NCBI GenBank assembly: GCA_938014885.1
Contig: CALLQI010000023.1
Location: forward strand, 62,001 to 126,000
Length of the DNA: 64,000 nucleotides
Direction: 5' to 3'
From: an uncultured bacterium
GTDB taxonomy: Bacteria; Planctomycetota; UBA8742; UBA2392
Shown here: positions 34,369 to 42,974 of the stretch, one piece after another
Layout: every line of letters begins with the position of its first letter
Position numbering within the stretch: position 1 is the first letter of the stretch
Notes under the pieces: model-generated
Told to the model about the DNA's origin: nothing
The model's database searches: none
Seen by the model: the letters and a program-made list of their open reading frames with translations, nothing else
Made by a program: the position numbers and the translations under genes

Positions 34369-35328
34369 CTAGCCGCCGATGTCCACACCCGAGTCGATGA
34401 TTGCCTTGATGCCGGCCCAATCCGACATCTCGGCCGTCTCAAACGAACCCGCAGAGAACGCACCCAGAATCTTGTCGCCGTCAGGTGTGCCCTTCTTCAG
34501 CGAGAGAAATGCTTCGCGAATCTTGCCGATCAGCTCGGCGCCGATGTCCTTGTGGGCACAGAACGAGTAGTCCACATACTTCGGCGTCTTGTAAATGATC
34601 GGGGCCTTGGCCTTGAGTTCAGCCGACGACTTGTCGTAGGTAGCGTAGTTCATGGCACCAAGGTGCCAGGTCCCGGCCGCGACATCGCGAAGCGTGTTGT
34701 CGTGGCTTCCGGTGTAGCCGATGTTGGCGGCACCGAAAATGTCCTCAGGGCTCTTGCCGGTCTGCGAGACAATGAAGTGGCGCGGCATGACGTGGCCGCT
34801 GGTGCTGCTCTTGGAACCAAAGGCAAACTTCTTGCCTGCTGCCTTTTCGGCGAGTTCCTTCAGGTCCTTCACTTCGCCGATGCCGCTGTCCACGTTGGCA
34901 ATGAAGTACGAGGTGTACTTCTTGTCGATGTCGCGGCAGCACACCACTTCAGCCATGCCCTTGGTCTGGATGTCGGCCTGCACGGTCGTCACGCCACCGA
35001 ACCACACCAGGTGAGCCTTGCCAGTGGCCAATGCGGCCACACTGGCGGCGTAGTTCTCAACGTGCATGTACTCGCAAGGGATGCCAATCTTGCCCTCAAG
35101 GTACTTGGCCACGTCACCGAACTTGGCCTTGAGCTTGTCAGCGTCCGCGTCTGGAATTGCCGAGATAATGAGTTTGTCCAGCTTCTTCGCCGGCTCGCCG
35201 CCCGTGCCGCCGGTTCCGGCAGCTGTGTTGCCGGGGGTATTGCCGCCGGTAGCGGCGTTGTTGCCGCCGCATGCGGCCACGCCGATGACGCTGGCGATGG
35301 CCAGCAGTGTCAGGATAAATCGCTTCAT
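34369..35328 (-). CDS. phnD: phosphonate-type ABC transporter substrate-binding lipoprotein
   Basis: 319 residues from the ATG at 35328 (MKRFILTLLAIASVIGVAAC); the in-frame extension to 35538 is rejected. Lipobox GVAAC places the acylated Cys at about 20, followed by a Gly/Thr/Asn-rich linker. The PhnD/THI5-like periplasmic fold begins at KLIISAIPDADADKLKAKFG; VWFGGVTTVQADIQTKGMAE and FGSKSSTSGHVMPRHF line the ligand site of this family (Ser/Thr/His residues that hold the phospho group). First gene of phnD-phnC-phnE, all on the minus strand. Confidence 0.9.
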   Translation of the reverse strand: MKRFILTLLAIASVIGVAACGGNNAATGGNTPGNTAAGTGGTGGEPAKKLDKLIISAIPDADADKLKAKFGDVAKYLEGKIGIPCEYMHVENYAASVAALATGKAHLVWFGGVTTVQADIQTKGMAEVVCCRDIDKKYTSYFIANVDSGIGEVKDLKELAEKAAGKKFAFGSKSSTSGHVMPRHFIVSQTGKSPEDIFGAANIGYTGSHDNTLRDVAAGTWHLGAMNYATYDKSSAELKAKAPIIYKTPKYVDYSFCAHKDIGAELIGKIREAFLSLKKGTPDGDKILGAFSAGSFETAEMSDWAGIKAIIDSGVDIGG

Positions 35329-35784
35329 TAGTGTCCTCTCCGTGGAACTTCGAATCGAACCGAAATGGGCAACACAGGGTTTGCCCGCCTTGAACTGTGG
35401 TTTGGGTGAAGATTGCCGTGGTTCGGGAAAAAGCGCGTCCGGCTGGCCATGGGCCATTCCGCGGACGCTACCGACCGGCAGCGAGGCTATCGAACTCAGG
35501 AAAAGCCGCTGCCCACGGGCAGCAGCGCAACGGCTCACGTAAAGCCCCGATCTGCGGGGCTCAGGCCGATTCGCGGTTCAATGGTTCGATATCGCACAGT
35601 GCATCATCCTAACCAACCAGTCCCACCGGGCAAGCGCAATTGCTTGGCTGCCTAGCTAACTAAACAGTCGTTGACTTAACGCAAGAAATTGGCGTGATCA
35701 GCCTCCGATTGCCTCCGCGACGAGCATCGAAACAGCCCATGGGGGGACTGACGGCGCGGTGGCATGCACCTGGGAGCATCGCGG
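35329..35784. other. 456-base divergent intergenic region
   Basis: Lies between phnD and the glycine-rich lipoprotein. Contains hairpins GCTGCC-CACG-GGCAGC (35507-35522) and AGCCCCG-ATCTG-CGGGGCT (35543-35561), and a weak promoter-like TTGACT at 35671-35676. No gene recognised. Confidence 0.5.
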
Positions 35785-38772
35785 ATGAATTTTACTTCCC
35801 TTAAATTTGGCAGCATGGCTCGGCGCACGGCCCTCGCGGCCTCGCTGCTGACCATGGCGCTGGTCGCCGGCGCATGCAGCGGCGACGATGATGACGGCGG
35901 CGGCGGCGGTGGCGGCCTGAAGTTCAAGGCACCGCCCACCGCGCGACCGACGCTGGCCGGCATGACTGTTCGGATCGACACTTCCGGCGGCAACGGCACG
36001 GCCGGGGCCGGCGGCGACGGCGGCGGCGTCATCCTGGCGGCGTCGAATGGTGCATTGCGCAGCGGCGGCAGCGGTGCCGGCGCGGACAACAACTTTCTGA
36101 CGGCCGGCGTACTGGCTGACAACACTGTCAGCTACGCCGAACTGGCAGCGATTGACCCCTTGGCCATCGGCATCGACTTCACGACTGCGTTCATTGACCT
36201 TTACGGGCGCGACTTCCACCTGCCCAGCGGTGCAACCCTGAACTTGGGTGACGCGGCGTTTGGCGTGATTGACACGATTGTGATCCGCACAAACCTGCCG
36301 GGCGACGTCATTCGCATCGACGGCACGGTCGTGACGGCTCGAACTGGCAACCCGGGACCGGCCTTTCAGTTGATCACGCAGACCAACACCGGTGCTGCTC
36401 TGTCGGTGAACGGTACGATCAATGCCAACGGCGCAACCGGCCAGGCAGGCGGCAGCGTGGCTTTGCAGGCATTCAGCGGCGACATCGTCATCAACGGTTC
36501 CATCACCTCGCGCGGTTCTAACGCGGCCACCGGCCTCGACGGCGGCGGGGTGCAGATCTTCGCGGCGGCCGGCGACGTGCGTATTGCGGCCGGCCAGTTC
36601 GTTTCCAATGGTGGTTCCGGAACCACCGACGGGGGCGATGGTGGAGTGTTTCAAGGGTTCGCAGGTTCAGCCACGTCCACTTCCCAGTTCGACTGGGGCG
36701 TAGTCGCCAACGGCGGCAGCGCTGGCACAGGCGCAGGTGGCGGCGGCGGTGTATTCGTACTAGATGGCGGAGACGCGATGGACCTGTTCGCCCCCATCCA
36801 GCTGGATGGCGGTGCCAGCACATCGGGCAACGGCGGCAACGGCGGCACTGCGGCTCAGTCGGCCGGTACGACCACTGGCGTGCTGCAGGTGCAGGCCAAC
36901 GGCGGTGCCGGTGCGGTAGGCGGCGGAGATGGCGGCGTGTGGGACCCGCAATCGTTTGGAGGCTTGTTCTGGTACAACATCCAGAGCTTTGCCTTTGTGT
37001 TCACCGCCAATGGCGGCAGTGGCACAACTTCGGCCGGAAGCGGCGGCATTATGGGACCTTCGCAGTCTGCCGCTTACGGGTGGACGCAACAGGTGCGCTT
37101 CGAAGTCACGGCGCACGGCGGCAACGGAACCACCGGTCCGGGCAGCGGTGGCGGAATTGCCACCTTCATTGGGGTAGGCCCAGTCAACAACTTCACTGTC
37201 GACATCCAGGCCAATGGCGGTAACGGGACCACACTGGGTGGAAATGCAGGTGGAACAGGACAGCTTGCGTGCTACGGCATTCACAGCAACGTTCGCGTAA
37301 CCGGCACCCTAAACGGTGGCAATGCATCCGCAGCTGCGGGCGTGGGTGGCGACGGTGGGCAGTGCATCTTCGTTTCGGCGGCGATCGGCGGGTTGTCCAA
37401 CACCACCAACAACGTCATCAACTTGACCGCTCTTGGCGGTAATGCTTCGCTCGGTGACGACGGCGGCGATGGTGGTTTCGTATTGGTGCAGTGCGGGCTG
37501 GTGAATGAGTCCGGCGAGATTGGTATCACCGTCCAGGGCACCTACAGTGGTGGCAATGCCGGTGGCGCAAACGGCGTCGGCGGCAATGGCGGTGGGGTTG
37601 GCGTGACGTCCGGTGGTTTCCTGACTGGCGCGCGGCTGACTCTCAATGCCACTGCCAATGGCGGCACCGGCACGTTCCAGGGCGGCAATGGCGGCGGAGT
37701 GGACGCAGCCATGGGCGGCCTTCTCGAGATCACCGGCGCCCTCACCGCCAATGGCGGTAACGGCGTTGGTACAGGTGATGGCGGTTCTGGCGGAGCTCTG
37801 AACATTGGCTCAAATGGCCTAGGGCAGATCCTGCTTCGCAATCTGAATTTCACTGCTCTTGGCGGCAACAGTGACCAGGATGTCGGCGGCAGCGGTGGCG
37901 ACGTGACTGTCGACGAGGCCGAAGTCGAAGTGACCATCACTGGCGGCAATTACGTGCTCAACGGTGGCAACGGTGCCACGGTCTCGGGCACGGCCGACGG
38001 TGGTGACGGCGGCGAGTTCCGGATTGCAACAACCGAGCACAACCTCGATGTTCGCACCACCGTCAGCGTCAACGGCGGCACGGGTACGGACGAAGGCGGC
38101 GACGCGGGCATCATCGAGCTGTACACCGACAGCTTTGGCACCGGTAACGAAGACGGACGCGGCGCATTCCTGTACGTCGACAGCGAGTTCAGCGCCAACG
38201 GCGGCAACGGCCTGGGTACCGGCTGGGGCGGCAACGGCGGTACGATCTACGCATGGCCCTACTACTACAGCGAAGCGTTCGCATTTGGCGAAGCTGAATA
38301 TCGCGGCACCTGGTCTGCCAACGGCGGTAATGCCGCAACCACTGGCAACGGTGGCGGGGCTGGCATCGTATACATCTACGGCGGCGTCCAGTTCCTGCGT
38401 TCGTTCGCCACGATCACGGCTAACGGCGGCACTGGCGCCAATGGTGGCGACGGTGGCACCATTTACTACGGTATGGATGGCACCGGGCTGATCACCATCG
38501 GTCGCAACGCCACCGCCAATGGCGGCGCGGGCACCACCGCTGGCGGGGCCGGTGGAGGCATCGGGGCCTACTCCACGGGCACTGGCGGCGATATCGTCGT
38601 CAATAGTGGCGTGACCCTGCGGGCCAACGGTGGCGCGGCTGCCGGCGCGGCCGGCACGATTGCCCTCGACGCAGAAGGTGCGGCCGGGGCGAACGTGACC
38701 ACCACGGGTGCAACCCTGCAGACGAACAACGGTGCTGGCGTTGCGGTTCCTGCCAACATCACGATTGACTAA
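35785..38772 (+). CDS. giant glycine-rich repeat lipoprotein
   Basis: 995 residues from the ATG at 35785, chosen because GGGAG lies 8 nt upstream; an ATG at 35764 is in frame. A lipoprotein signal ends in ALVAGACSG, then a run of Asp and Gly. From about residue 60 the protein is built of degenerate units of about 30-45 residues centred on NGGNGTTxGGNGGxV, spaced by beta-strand-like sequence, so it probably folds as a long beta-solenoid. The repeats recall mycobacterial PE_PGRS or filamentous beta-roll proteins in composition only. Very few Cys or Lys. Likely an outer-surface stalk or matrix protein; function unknown. Own terminator. Confidence 0.82.
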   Translation: MNFTSLKFGSMARRTALAASLLTMALVAGACSGDDDDGGGGGGGLKFKAPPTARPTLAGMTVRIDTSGGNGTAGAGGDGGGVILAASNGALRSGGSGAGADNNFLTAGVLADNTVSYAELAAIDPLAIGIDFTTAFIDLYGRDFHLPSGATLNLGDAAFGVIDTIVIRTNLPGDVIRIDGTVVTARTGNPGPAFQLITQTNTGAALSVNGTINANGATGQAGGSVALQAFSGDIVINGSITSRGSNAATGLDGGGVQIFAAAGDVRIAAGQFVSNGGSGTTDGGDGGVFQGFAGSATSTSQFDWGVVANGGSAGTGAGGGGGVFVLDGGDAMDLFAPIQLDGGASTSGNGGNGGTAAQSAGTTTGVLQVQANGGAGAVGGGDGGVWDPQSFGGLFWYNIQSFAFVFTANGGSGTTSAGSGGIMGPSQSAAYGWTQQVRFEVTAHGGNGTTGPGSGGGIATFIGVGPVNNFTVDIQANGGNGTTLGGNAGGTGQLACYGIHSNVRVTGTLNGGNASAAAGVGGDGGQCIFVSAAIGGLSNTTNNVINLTALGGNASLGDDGGDGGFVLVQCGLVNESGEIGITVQGTYSGGNAGGANGVGGNGGGVGVTSGGFLTGARLTLNATANGGTGTFQGGNGGGVDAAMGGLLEITGALTANGGNGVGTGDGGSGGALNIGSNGLGQILLRNLNFTALGGNSDQDVGGSGGDVTVDEAEVEVTITGGNYVLNGGNGATVSGTADGGDGGEFRIATTEHNLDVRTTVSVNGGTGTDEGGDAGIIELYTDSFGTGNEDGRGAFLYVDSEFSANGGNGLGTGWGGNGGTIYAWPYYYSEAFAFGEAEYRGTWSANGGNAATTGNGGGAGIVYIYGGVQFLRSFATITANGGTGANGGDGGTIYYGMDGTGLITIGRNATANGGAGTTAGGAGGGIGAYSTGTGGDIVVNSGVTLRANGGAAAGAAGTIALDAEGAAGANVTTTGATLQTNNGAGVAVPANITID

Positions 38773-38793
38773 GTAGTTGATGCACGAGTAACG

Positions 38794-38825
38794 AAGGGCG
38801 CGGGAAGCTTCCCGCGCCCTTCTTC
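38794..38825 (+). terminator. terminator of the glycine-rich lipoprotein
   Basis: AAGGGCGCGGGAA-GC-TTCCCGCGCCCTT followed by CTTCTTT. Confidence 0.85.
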
Positions 38826-38862
38826 TTTGCCATGACTTGGCTTGGGCCTCCAGCGCGCGTGC

Positions 38863-38895
38863 ACGAAAAGGCCCCGGCGTTTGCCGGGGCCTTTT
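38863..38895 (-). terminator. terminator of the atp operon
   Basis: AAAAGGCCCCGGC-GTTT-GCCGGGGCCTTTT (38866-38895), 24 bases beyond the atpA stop on the minus strand, with a T tract at its end. It shows that the operon ends at atpA. Confidence 0.85.
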
Positions 38896-38918
38896 CTTGT
38901 GGTGTTTGTCTTGCTGGC

Positions 38919-40622
38919 TTAGGCGCCTGCGCCTACGGGTTGTTGCTTCTTGGCCTTCATGGCGTCCTTTACGACCTTTGCGGCTTCCTTGAAGGCGTTG
39001 AGCACTTCGTCGGGCGTATCCTTCTTGGTGCGGATCGTTTCCATCGCCGGGCCGTGGCTGGTGTTGAGGTGCTCGAGGTACGCGGCCTCAAACTTGCGCA
39101 CGTCTTCGATGGCTACGTCATCAAGCAGGCCGTTGGTGGCGGCCCAGATGATCGCGACCTGATTCTCGACCGGGAAGGGCACGTACAGGCCCTGCTTCAG
39201 GATTTCAACCAGGCGCTGACCACGCGCGAGCTGCTGCTGGGTGCTCTTGTCCAGGTCGCTGCCGAACTGGGCGAAGGCCTCAAGCTCGCGGAACTGGGCC
39301 AGGTCCAGGCGGAGGCGACCGGCGACCTTTTTCATCGCCTTGATCTGCGCGTTACCGCCCACTCGGCTGACCGAGATGCCTACGTCGATGGCCGGGCGAA
39401 CGTTGGCGTAGAAGAACTCAGGCGTCAGGTAAATCTGGCCGTCGGTAATGCTGATCACGTTGGTCGGGATGTACGCCGACACGTCACCGGCCTGGGTTTC
39501 AATCACGGGCAGCGCGGTCATGCTGCCGCCGGTCTGCGGGTGCATGCGCAGCACGTGGCCGTCGCCCGCGGCCTTCAGCGCGTGCTTGGCCTCTTCTTCT
39601 TCTTCAGGCGTGCGGTTGCCGTAGCGCTTGCCGTCGATGCCGGTGGTGGTGTCCCAGGGCGCGTCGGCCTTGACGATGATGTACTCTTCCTTCAGCTTCG
39701 CCGCGCGCTCAAGCAGGCGGCTGTGGCAGTAGAAGATGTCGCCAGGGAAGGCTTCACGGCCCGGCGGGCGGCGCAGCAGCAGCGACATCTGACGGTAGGC
39801 CACGGCCTGCTTGGACAAGTCGTCATAGATGCACAGCGTGTCGCGCACCTTGTGCGGCTTGTCGGTCGCGTACATGAAGTATTCCGCCAATGCGGCGCCG
39901 GCGTACGGGGCAAGATATTGCAGCGGGGCCGGGTCCTGGGCGTTGGCGCTGACGACGATGGTGTAGTCCATCGCGTTGTACTTCTCGAGCGTTGCCACCA
40001 CCTGACGCACGGTGCTGGCCTTCTGGCCGATCGCGACATAGACGCAGATCACGCCCTTGCCACGCTGGTTGATGATGGTGTCGATGGTGACGGCGGTCTT
40101 GCCCACTTCGCGGTCGCCGATCACCAGCTCACGCTGGCCGCGGCCGACGGGAATCATGCTGTCGATGGCCTTGATGCCGGTCTGCAGCGGGACTTTCACG
40201 GGCTGGCGGGCTTCGATGCCGGGCGCCTTGAACTCAATCAGTCGGTTGGTGGCGGCCTGGATCGGGCCCTTGCCGTCAATCGGCTGGCCCAGCGGGTTGA
40301 CCACGCGGCCGAGGAAGCCGTCGCCCACCGGAATCGAAAGGATCTTGCCGGTGCGCTTGACCTGCTGGCCTTCCTTGATGCTCAGGTAGTCGCCCATGAT
40401 CACGACGCCGACCGAGTCTTCTTCAAGGTTGAAGGCGAGGCCGAAGCTGCCGTTTTCGAATTCGACCATCTCGTTGGCCTGCACGTTCTCGAGGCCGTAC
40501 ACGCGACCGATACCGTCGCCGACTTCGAGCACGGTGCCGACTTCTTCCATGCCGATTTCTTCGCCAAAGGCTTCAATCTGCTTGCGGATGACCGATGTGA
40601 TTTCGTCTGAGCGCAGTTCCAT
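38919..40622 (-). CDS. atpA: ATP synthase F1 subunit alpha
   Basis: 567 residues, about 50 longer than usual. The P-loop is GDREVGKTA (about 169-177; the common form is GDRQTGKT). The signature ALPVIETQAGDVSAYIPTNV is intact. The extra length comes mainly from an acidic insert at about 318-365 (with EEEEE) between EEYIIV and GGSMTALP, plus a Lys-rich C-terminal tail. Last gene of the operon: gamma, beta and epsilon, which normally follow, are missing here; beta is at 62218. Upstream is a lipoprotein gene instead of atpH directly. Confidence 0.96.
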   Translation of the reverse strand: MELRSDEITSVIRKQIEAFGEEIGMEEVGTVLEVGDGIGRVYGLENVQANEMVEFENGSFGLAFNLEEDSVGVVIMGDYLSIKEGQQVKRTGKILSIPVGDGFLGRVVNPLGQPIDGKGPIQAATNRLIEFKAPGIEARQPVKVPLQTGIKAIDSMIPVGRGQRELVIGDREVGKTAVTIDTIINQRGKGVICVYVAIGQKASTVRQVVATLEKYNAMDYTIVVSANAQDPAPLQYLAPYAGAALAEYFMYATDKPHKVRDTLCIYDDLSKQAVAYRQMSLLLRRPPGREAFPGDIFYCHSRLLERAAKLKEEYIIVKADAPWDTTTGIDGKRYGNRTPEEEEEAKHALKAAGDGHVLRMHPQTGGSMTALPVIETQAGDVSAYIPTNVISITDGQIYLTPEFFYANVRPAIDVGISVSRVGGNAQIKAMKKVAGRLRLDLAQFRELEAFAQFGSDLDKSTQQQLARGQRLVEILKQGLYVPFPVENQVAIIWAATNGLLDDVAIEDVRKFEAAYLEHLNTSHGPAMETIRTKKDTPDEVLNAFKEAAKVVKDAMKAKKQQPVGAGA

Positions 40623-40666
40623 GATTTGCTTTCTGGGTGTCTGGTTTTGTGTCCGCTTGGGCCCGA

Positions 40667-41140
40667 TTAGCTGCTGAGGCTGTCGTACGCTTCCTTTGCC
40701 GCCTTGAAGTCAGGGTCGTCCTGCCACTTCTTGTTGACCATGCCGAAACTCTTCTTCCAGTCGGAGAACGCGGTCTGGAAGCCCTTCAGGTCGTACAGCA
40801 ACTCCAGCTTGTTCTTGTTGCGTTCGTGCGTGATCTTGAACCAGAGCCCCTTGTACAGGTGCGTGCCCTGCTTGGCGTATGCTGCCGCCATGCCGTCTTC
40901 GTCTTTGGCCTTGACCGCCGTGCGGAACTCTTCGTAGGCGGCCTTTTGCAGGTCGTACTGCTCTTTGTACTCGATCACATACGACGGCCCGATCGGTTTG
41001 TCGGCCTCAATCGCCGCGGGCTTCTGGCTTGGCGGCAGCTTCTTGGTGTTCGCGTCCGGTGGCGGGTTGTAGCCGCCGCCGCATGCGGCAAATGCCAGCG
41101 CCAGAATTGGCAGCAGTGCCGTTGCGAAGATTTTTTTCAT
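40667..41140 (-). CDS. small lipoprotein inserted between atpH and atpA
   Basis: 157 residues from the ATG at 41140 (an adjacent GTG at 41143 is possible). A lipoprotein signal ends ILALAFAACGGG, then a Pro-rich linker and a helical domain of about 100 residues (YDLQKAAYEEFRTAVKAKDE; AFSDWKKSFGMVNKKWQDDP). I know no such protein in ATP synthase operons. Its place within a tightly packed operon suggests a role linked to the complex or simply a chance insertion; both are inference. Confidence 0.75.
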   Translation of the reverse strand: MKKIFATALLPILALAFAACGGGYNPPPDANTKKLPPSQKPAAIEADKPIGPSYVIEYKEQYDLQKAAYEEFRTAVKAKDEDGMAAAYAKQGTHLYKGLWFKITHERNKNKLELLYDLKGFQTAFSDWKKSFGMVNKKWQDDPDFKAAKEAYDSLSS

Positions 41141-41211
41141 CACCGTCTCCCTTGCCCAGGGCTGACACGTTACCGCACACGAACTGCCACGAACCCTACC
41201 GCATCGAAACC

Positions 41212-41754
41212 CTACTTCATCGAAAGCGCCAGATGCGCGAGCCTGGTCTGCAGCGAGTTGTCGATCATGCGGTCACCGAGGCGGATGCGCGCGCCGCCCA
41301 TCAGTTCCGGCTTGTGCTGGTAATGCAGCACTACGTCTTTGCCTGAGCTTGCGGCACTCAGCGCGGCCTTGACCGCTGCCAGCTCGCCGTCTCCGAACGG
41401 GCTTCCGGCCTCAACCCACGCGTGAACGCGGTTTTCGGCCTGGTCGCGGTACACGGCAAAGGCGTCCATGATGTTGTCGAACTGGGGCTCGCGGCCCTTT
41501 GCGATCAGCACCTTCACGAAGTTCAGCACTTCCGGGATCACGTGACCCTTCAGTGCTTCGTCCATGCCCTTGATCTTGACCGGCCGCGGGATGCGCGGGC
41601 TGGTGAAGAAATCGCGGAACGACTTGTCGCTCCACACGCCCATCAGGACCTCGAGGCCCTTTTGCACGTCCCCGACGATGCCCTTGTCGCGCGCAGTTTC
41701 ATACAGCGCGACGGCATAGATGCGGGCTACGGGATCGGACTGGTTGGTGGCCAT
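41212..41754 (-). CDS. atpH: ATP synthase F1 subunit delta
   Basis: 180 residues, the normal size for delta/OSCP, the stator subunit that links F1 to subunit b. Typical start (ARIYAVALYETARDKGIVGD) and conserved C-terminal region with VVLHYQHKPELMGGARIRLG, the most diagnostic part (usually 'dp.liGGl.i.iGd'). Followed by the lipoprotein gene 71 bases on; preceded by a repeat-filled gap to atpF. Confidence 0.93.
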   Translation of the reverse strand: MATNQSDPVARIYAVALYETARDKGIVGDVQKGLEVLMGVWSDKSFRDFFTSPRIPRPVKIKGMDEALKGHVIPEVLNFVKVLIAKGREPQFDNIMDAFAVYRDQAENRVHAWVEAGSPFGDGELAAVKAALSAASSGKDVVLHYQHKPELMGGARIRLGDRMIDNSLQTRLAHLALSMK

Positions 41755-41763
41755 GGTTTATTC

Positions 41764-41821
41764 CGGTGCTCAGGTTCCAGTGCTCGGTGCTCTGTGCTCA
41801 GTGCTCTGTGCTCGGTGCTCA
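41764..41821. repeat. degenerate GTGCTCGGTGCTC repeats inside the atp operon
   Basis: About seven units (CAGTGCTCGGTGCTCTGTGC, then GTGCTCTGTGCTCGGTGC) fill the gap between atpF and atpH. Same family as 7898-7996 and 57346-57411. Confidence 0.75.
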
Positions 41822-41830
41822 ACTGCCTGG

Positions 41831-42472
41831 CTAGTTCCTCATCGCGCCTACGGCTGTCACCGCTTCCTGGGCCAGTCGACGGTGGTCTTCGCCGGTCAGG
41901 CTGTGCTGCAGGATGCGGCCGCTGGCAAGCAGCGCCAGGTCAACTGCTGCCGCGCGCAATTCCGCTTCGGCCTTCACCTTCAACTGGTCGATTTCGCGTG
42001 CGGCGCGTTCGCGGGTTTCCTTGGCGGCGGCTTCGGCCTCAGCCTGGATGCGCGATGCCACTTCGCGTGCGGCCACGGCGGCCTGGTCGGTGATTTTCTT
42101 GGCGTCCTGCTGCGCGTTGCGCATCATTTCTTCGTGCTTCTTGAGCAGCACTTCGGCTTCGGCGCGGACCTGGTCAGCCTTGTCCAGCGCGTCGCGCACG
42201 CGCATCTGGCGCGCGTCAAGCTGCTTCAGCAGTTTGGGAAACACCACCGCACCCAGGATCACCAGCACGATGCCGAACGTCAGGTACTCCCAGAACATCA
42301 GGGCACCCGAGAAGTGCAGCACTTCCTTCTGGTCGGTCGGCGCGTGGTGGTCGCCGATTTCGCCCGGTGCGGCGCCTGCGGCCATCAGCTCAGGCGCGAA
42401 CACGGCAAGGGCCATCAGGATGATGGGCAGAAGGTACATGCGCTGCGTCAGCAGTTTCAGGATCGACTTCAT
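41831..42472 (-). CDS. atpF: ATP synthase F0 subunit b
   Basis: 213 residues from the ATG at 42472. Unusually, an N-terminal hydrophobic segment that looks like a signal peptide or extra helix (MYLLPIILMALAVFAPELMA) precedes the normal b-type membrane helix (about 60-82, FWEYLTFGIVLVILGAVVFP), followed by the long charged coiled coil of the stator stalk (ALDKADQVRAEAEVLLKKHE and on). Length is above the usual 156-170. In operon order between atpE and atpH. Confidence 0.92.
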   Translation of the reverse strand: MKSILKLLTQRMYLLPIILMALAVFAPELMAAGAAPGEIGDHHAPTDQKEVLHFSGALMFWEYLTFGIVLVILGAVVFPKLLKQLDARQMRVRDALDKADQVRAEAEVLLKKHEEMMRNAQQDAKKITDQAAVAAREVASRIQAEAEAAAKETRERAAREIDQLKVKAEAELRAAAVDLALLASGRILQHSLTGEDHRRLAQEAVTAVGAMRN

Positions 42473-42562
42473 CGCGATAGGTCCCGGCAATGGGTACTAG
42501 ATCAGTCCAGTGCTGCCGCGCGGGGGAGGCCTTTCCGTGCCTCCCCCACGCGTGTTGCGATA

Positions 42563-42856
42563 CTACGGCTTGACCGTCGCGAGCGTCTTGACGATCTCGT
42601 TGAGGCTGCCGCCGCCGAGCAGGATGGCGAGCAGGCACACAACCACTGCGAACAGTGCCACGCCTTCGATGAAGGCCGCGGTCAGAATCGTCACGCCGCG
42701 GATCGCGCCCTGGGCTTCCGGCTGGCGAGCAATCGCCTCAGAGGCCGAACCCGCAAGACGACCGATGCCAAGGCCAGCGCCGATAGCCGCGAGGCCCGCG
42801 CCAATGCCGGCCGCGCCGAATGCCCAACCAAATCCACCAATTTCGAGTCCAGTCAT
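42563..42856 (-). CDS. atpE: ATP synthase F0 subunit c
   Basis: 97 residues from the ATG at 42856. Two membrane helices joined by the polar loop ARQPEAQG; the ion-binding Glu is in the second helix (AAFIEGVALFAVVVCLLAIL). The Na+-type signature (Gln in helix 1 with E-S/T in helix 2) is absent, pointing to a proton ring. The first helix has the Gly-rich pattern GIGAGLAAIGAGLGIG. The coding region starts well inside a longer reading frame that overlaps atpB; the ATG is well placed 118 bases after atpB. Confidence 0.95.
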   Translation of the reverse strand: MTGLEIGGFGWAFGAAGIGAGLAAIGAGLGIGRLAGSASEAIARQPEAQGAIRGVTILTAAFIEGVALFAVVVCLLAILLGGGSLNEIVKTLATVKP

Positions 42857-42974
42857 GTCCGTTCCTTTTCTTAGTCCGGTCTTGCCGGTGTCTTTCGGTC
42901 CTACCCCGAGCTCTGCCAGTGCCTGCCGCCTCGGCGCGGCAAGCCCTGTGCGCCAGGGCGCACAGGCACGCAGA

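Noticed and set aside
38832..40610. 592-codon open frame antisense to atpA
   Set aside because: The opposite strand encodes an unmistakable ATP synthase alpha subunit.
40667..41140. Gene in the place of atpG (gamma subunit)
   Set aside because: It has a lipobox and none of the gamma terminal coiled-coil signatures; it also lies before atpA rather than after.
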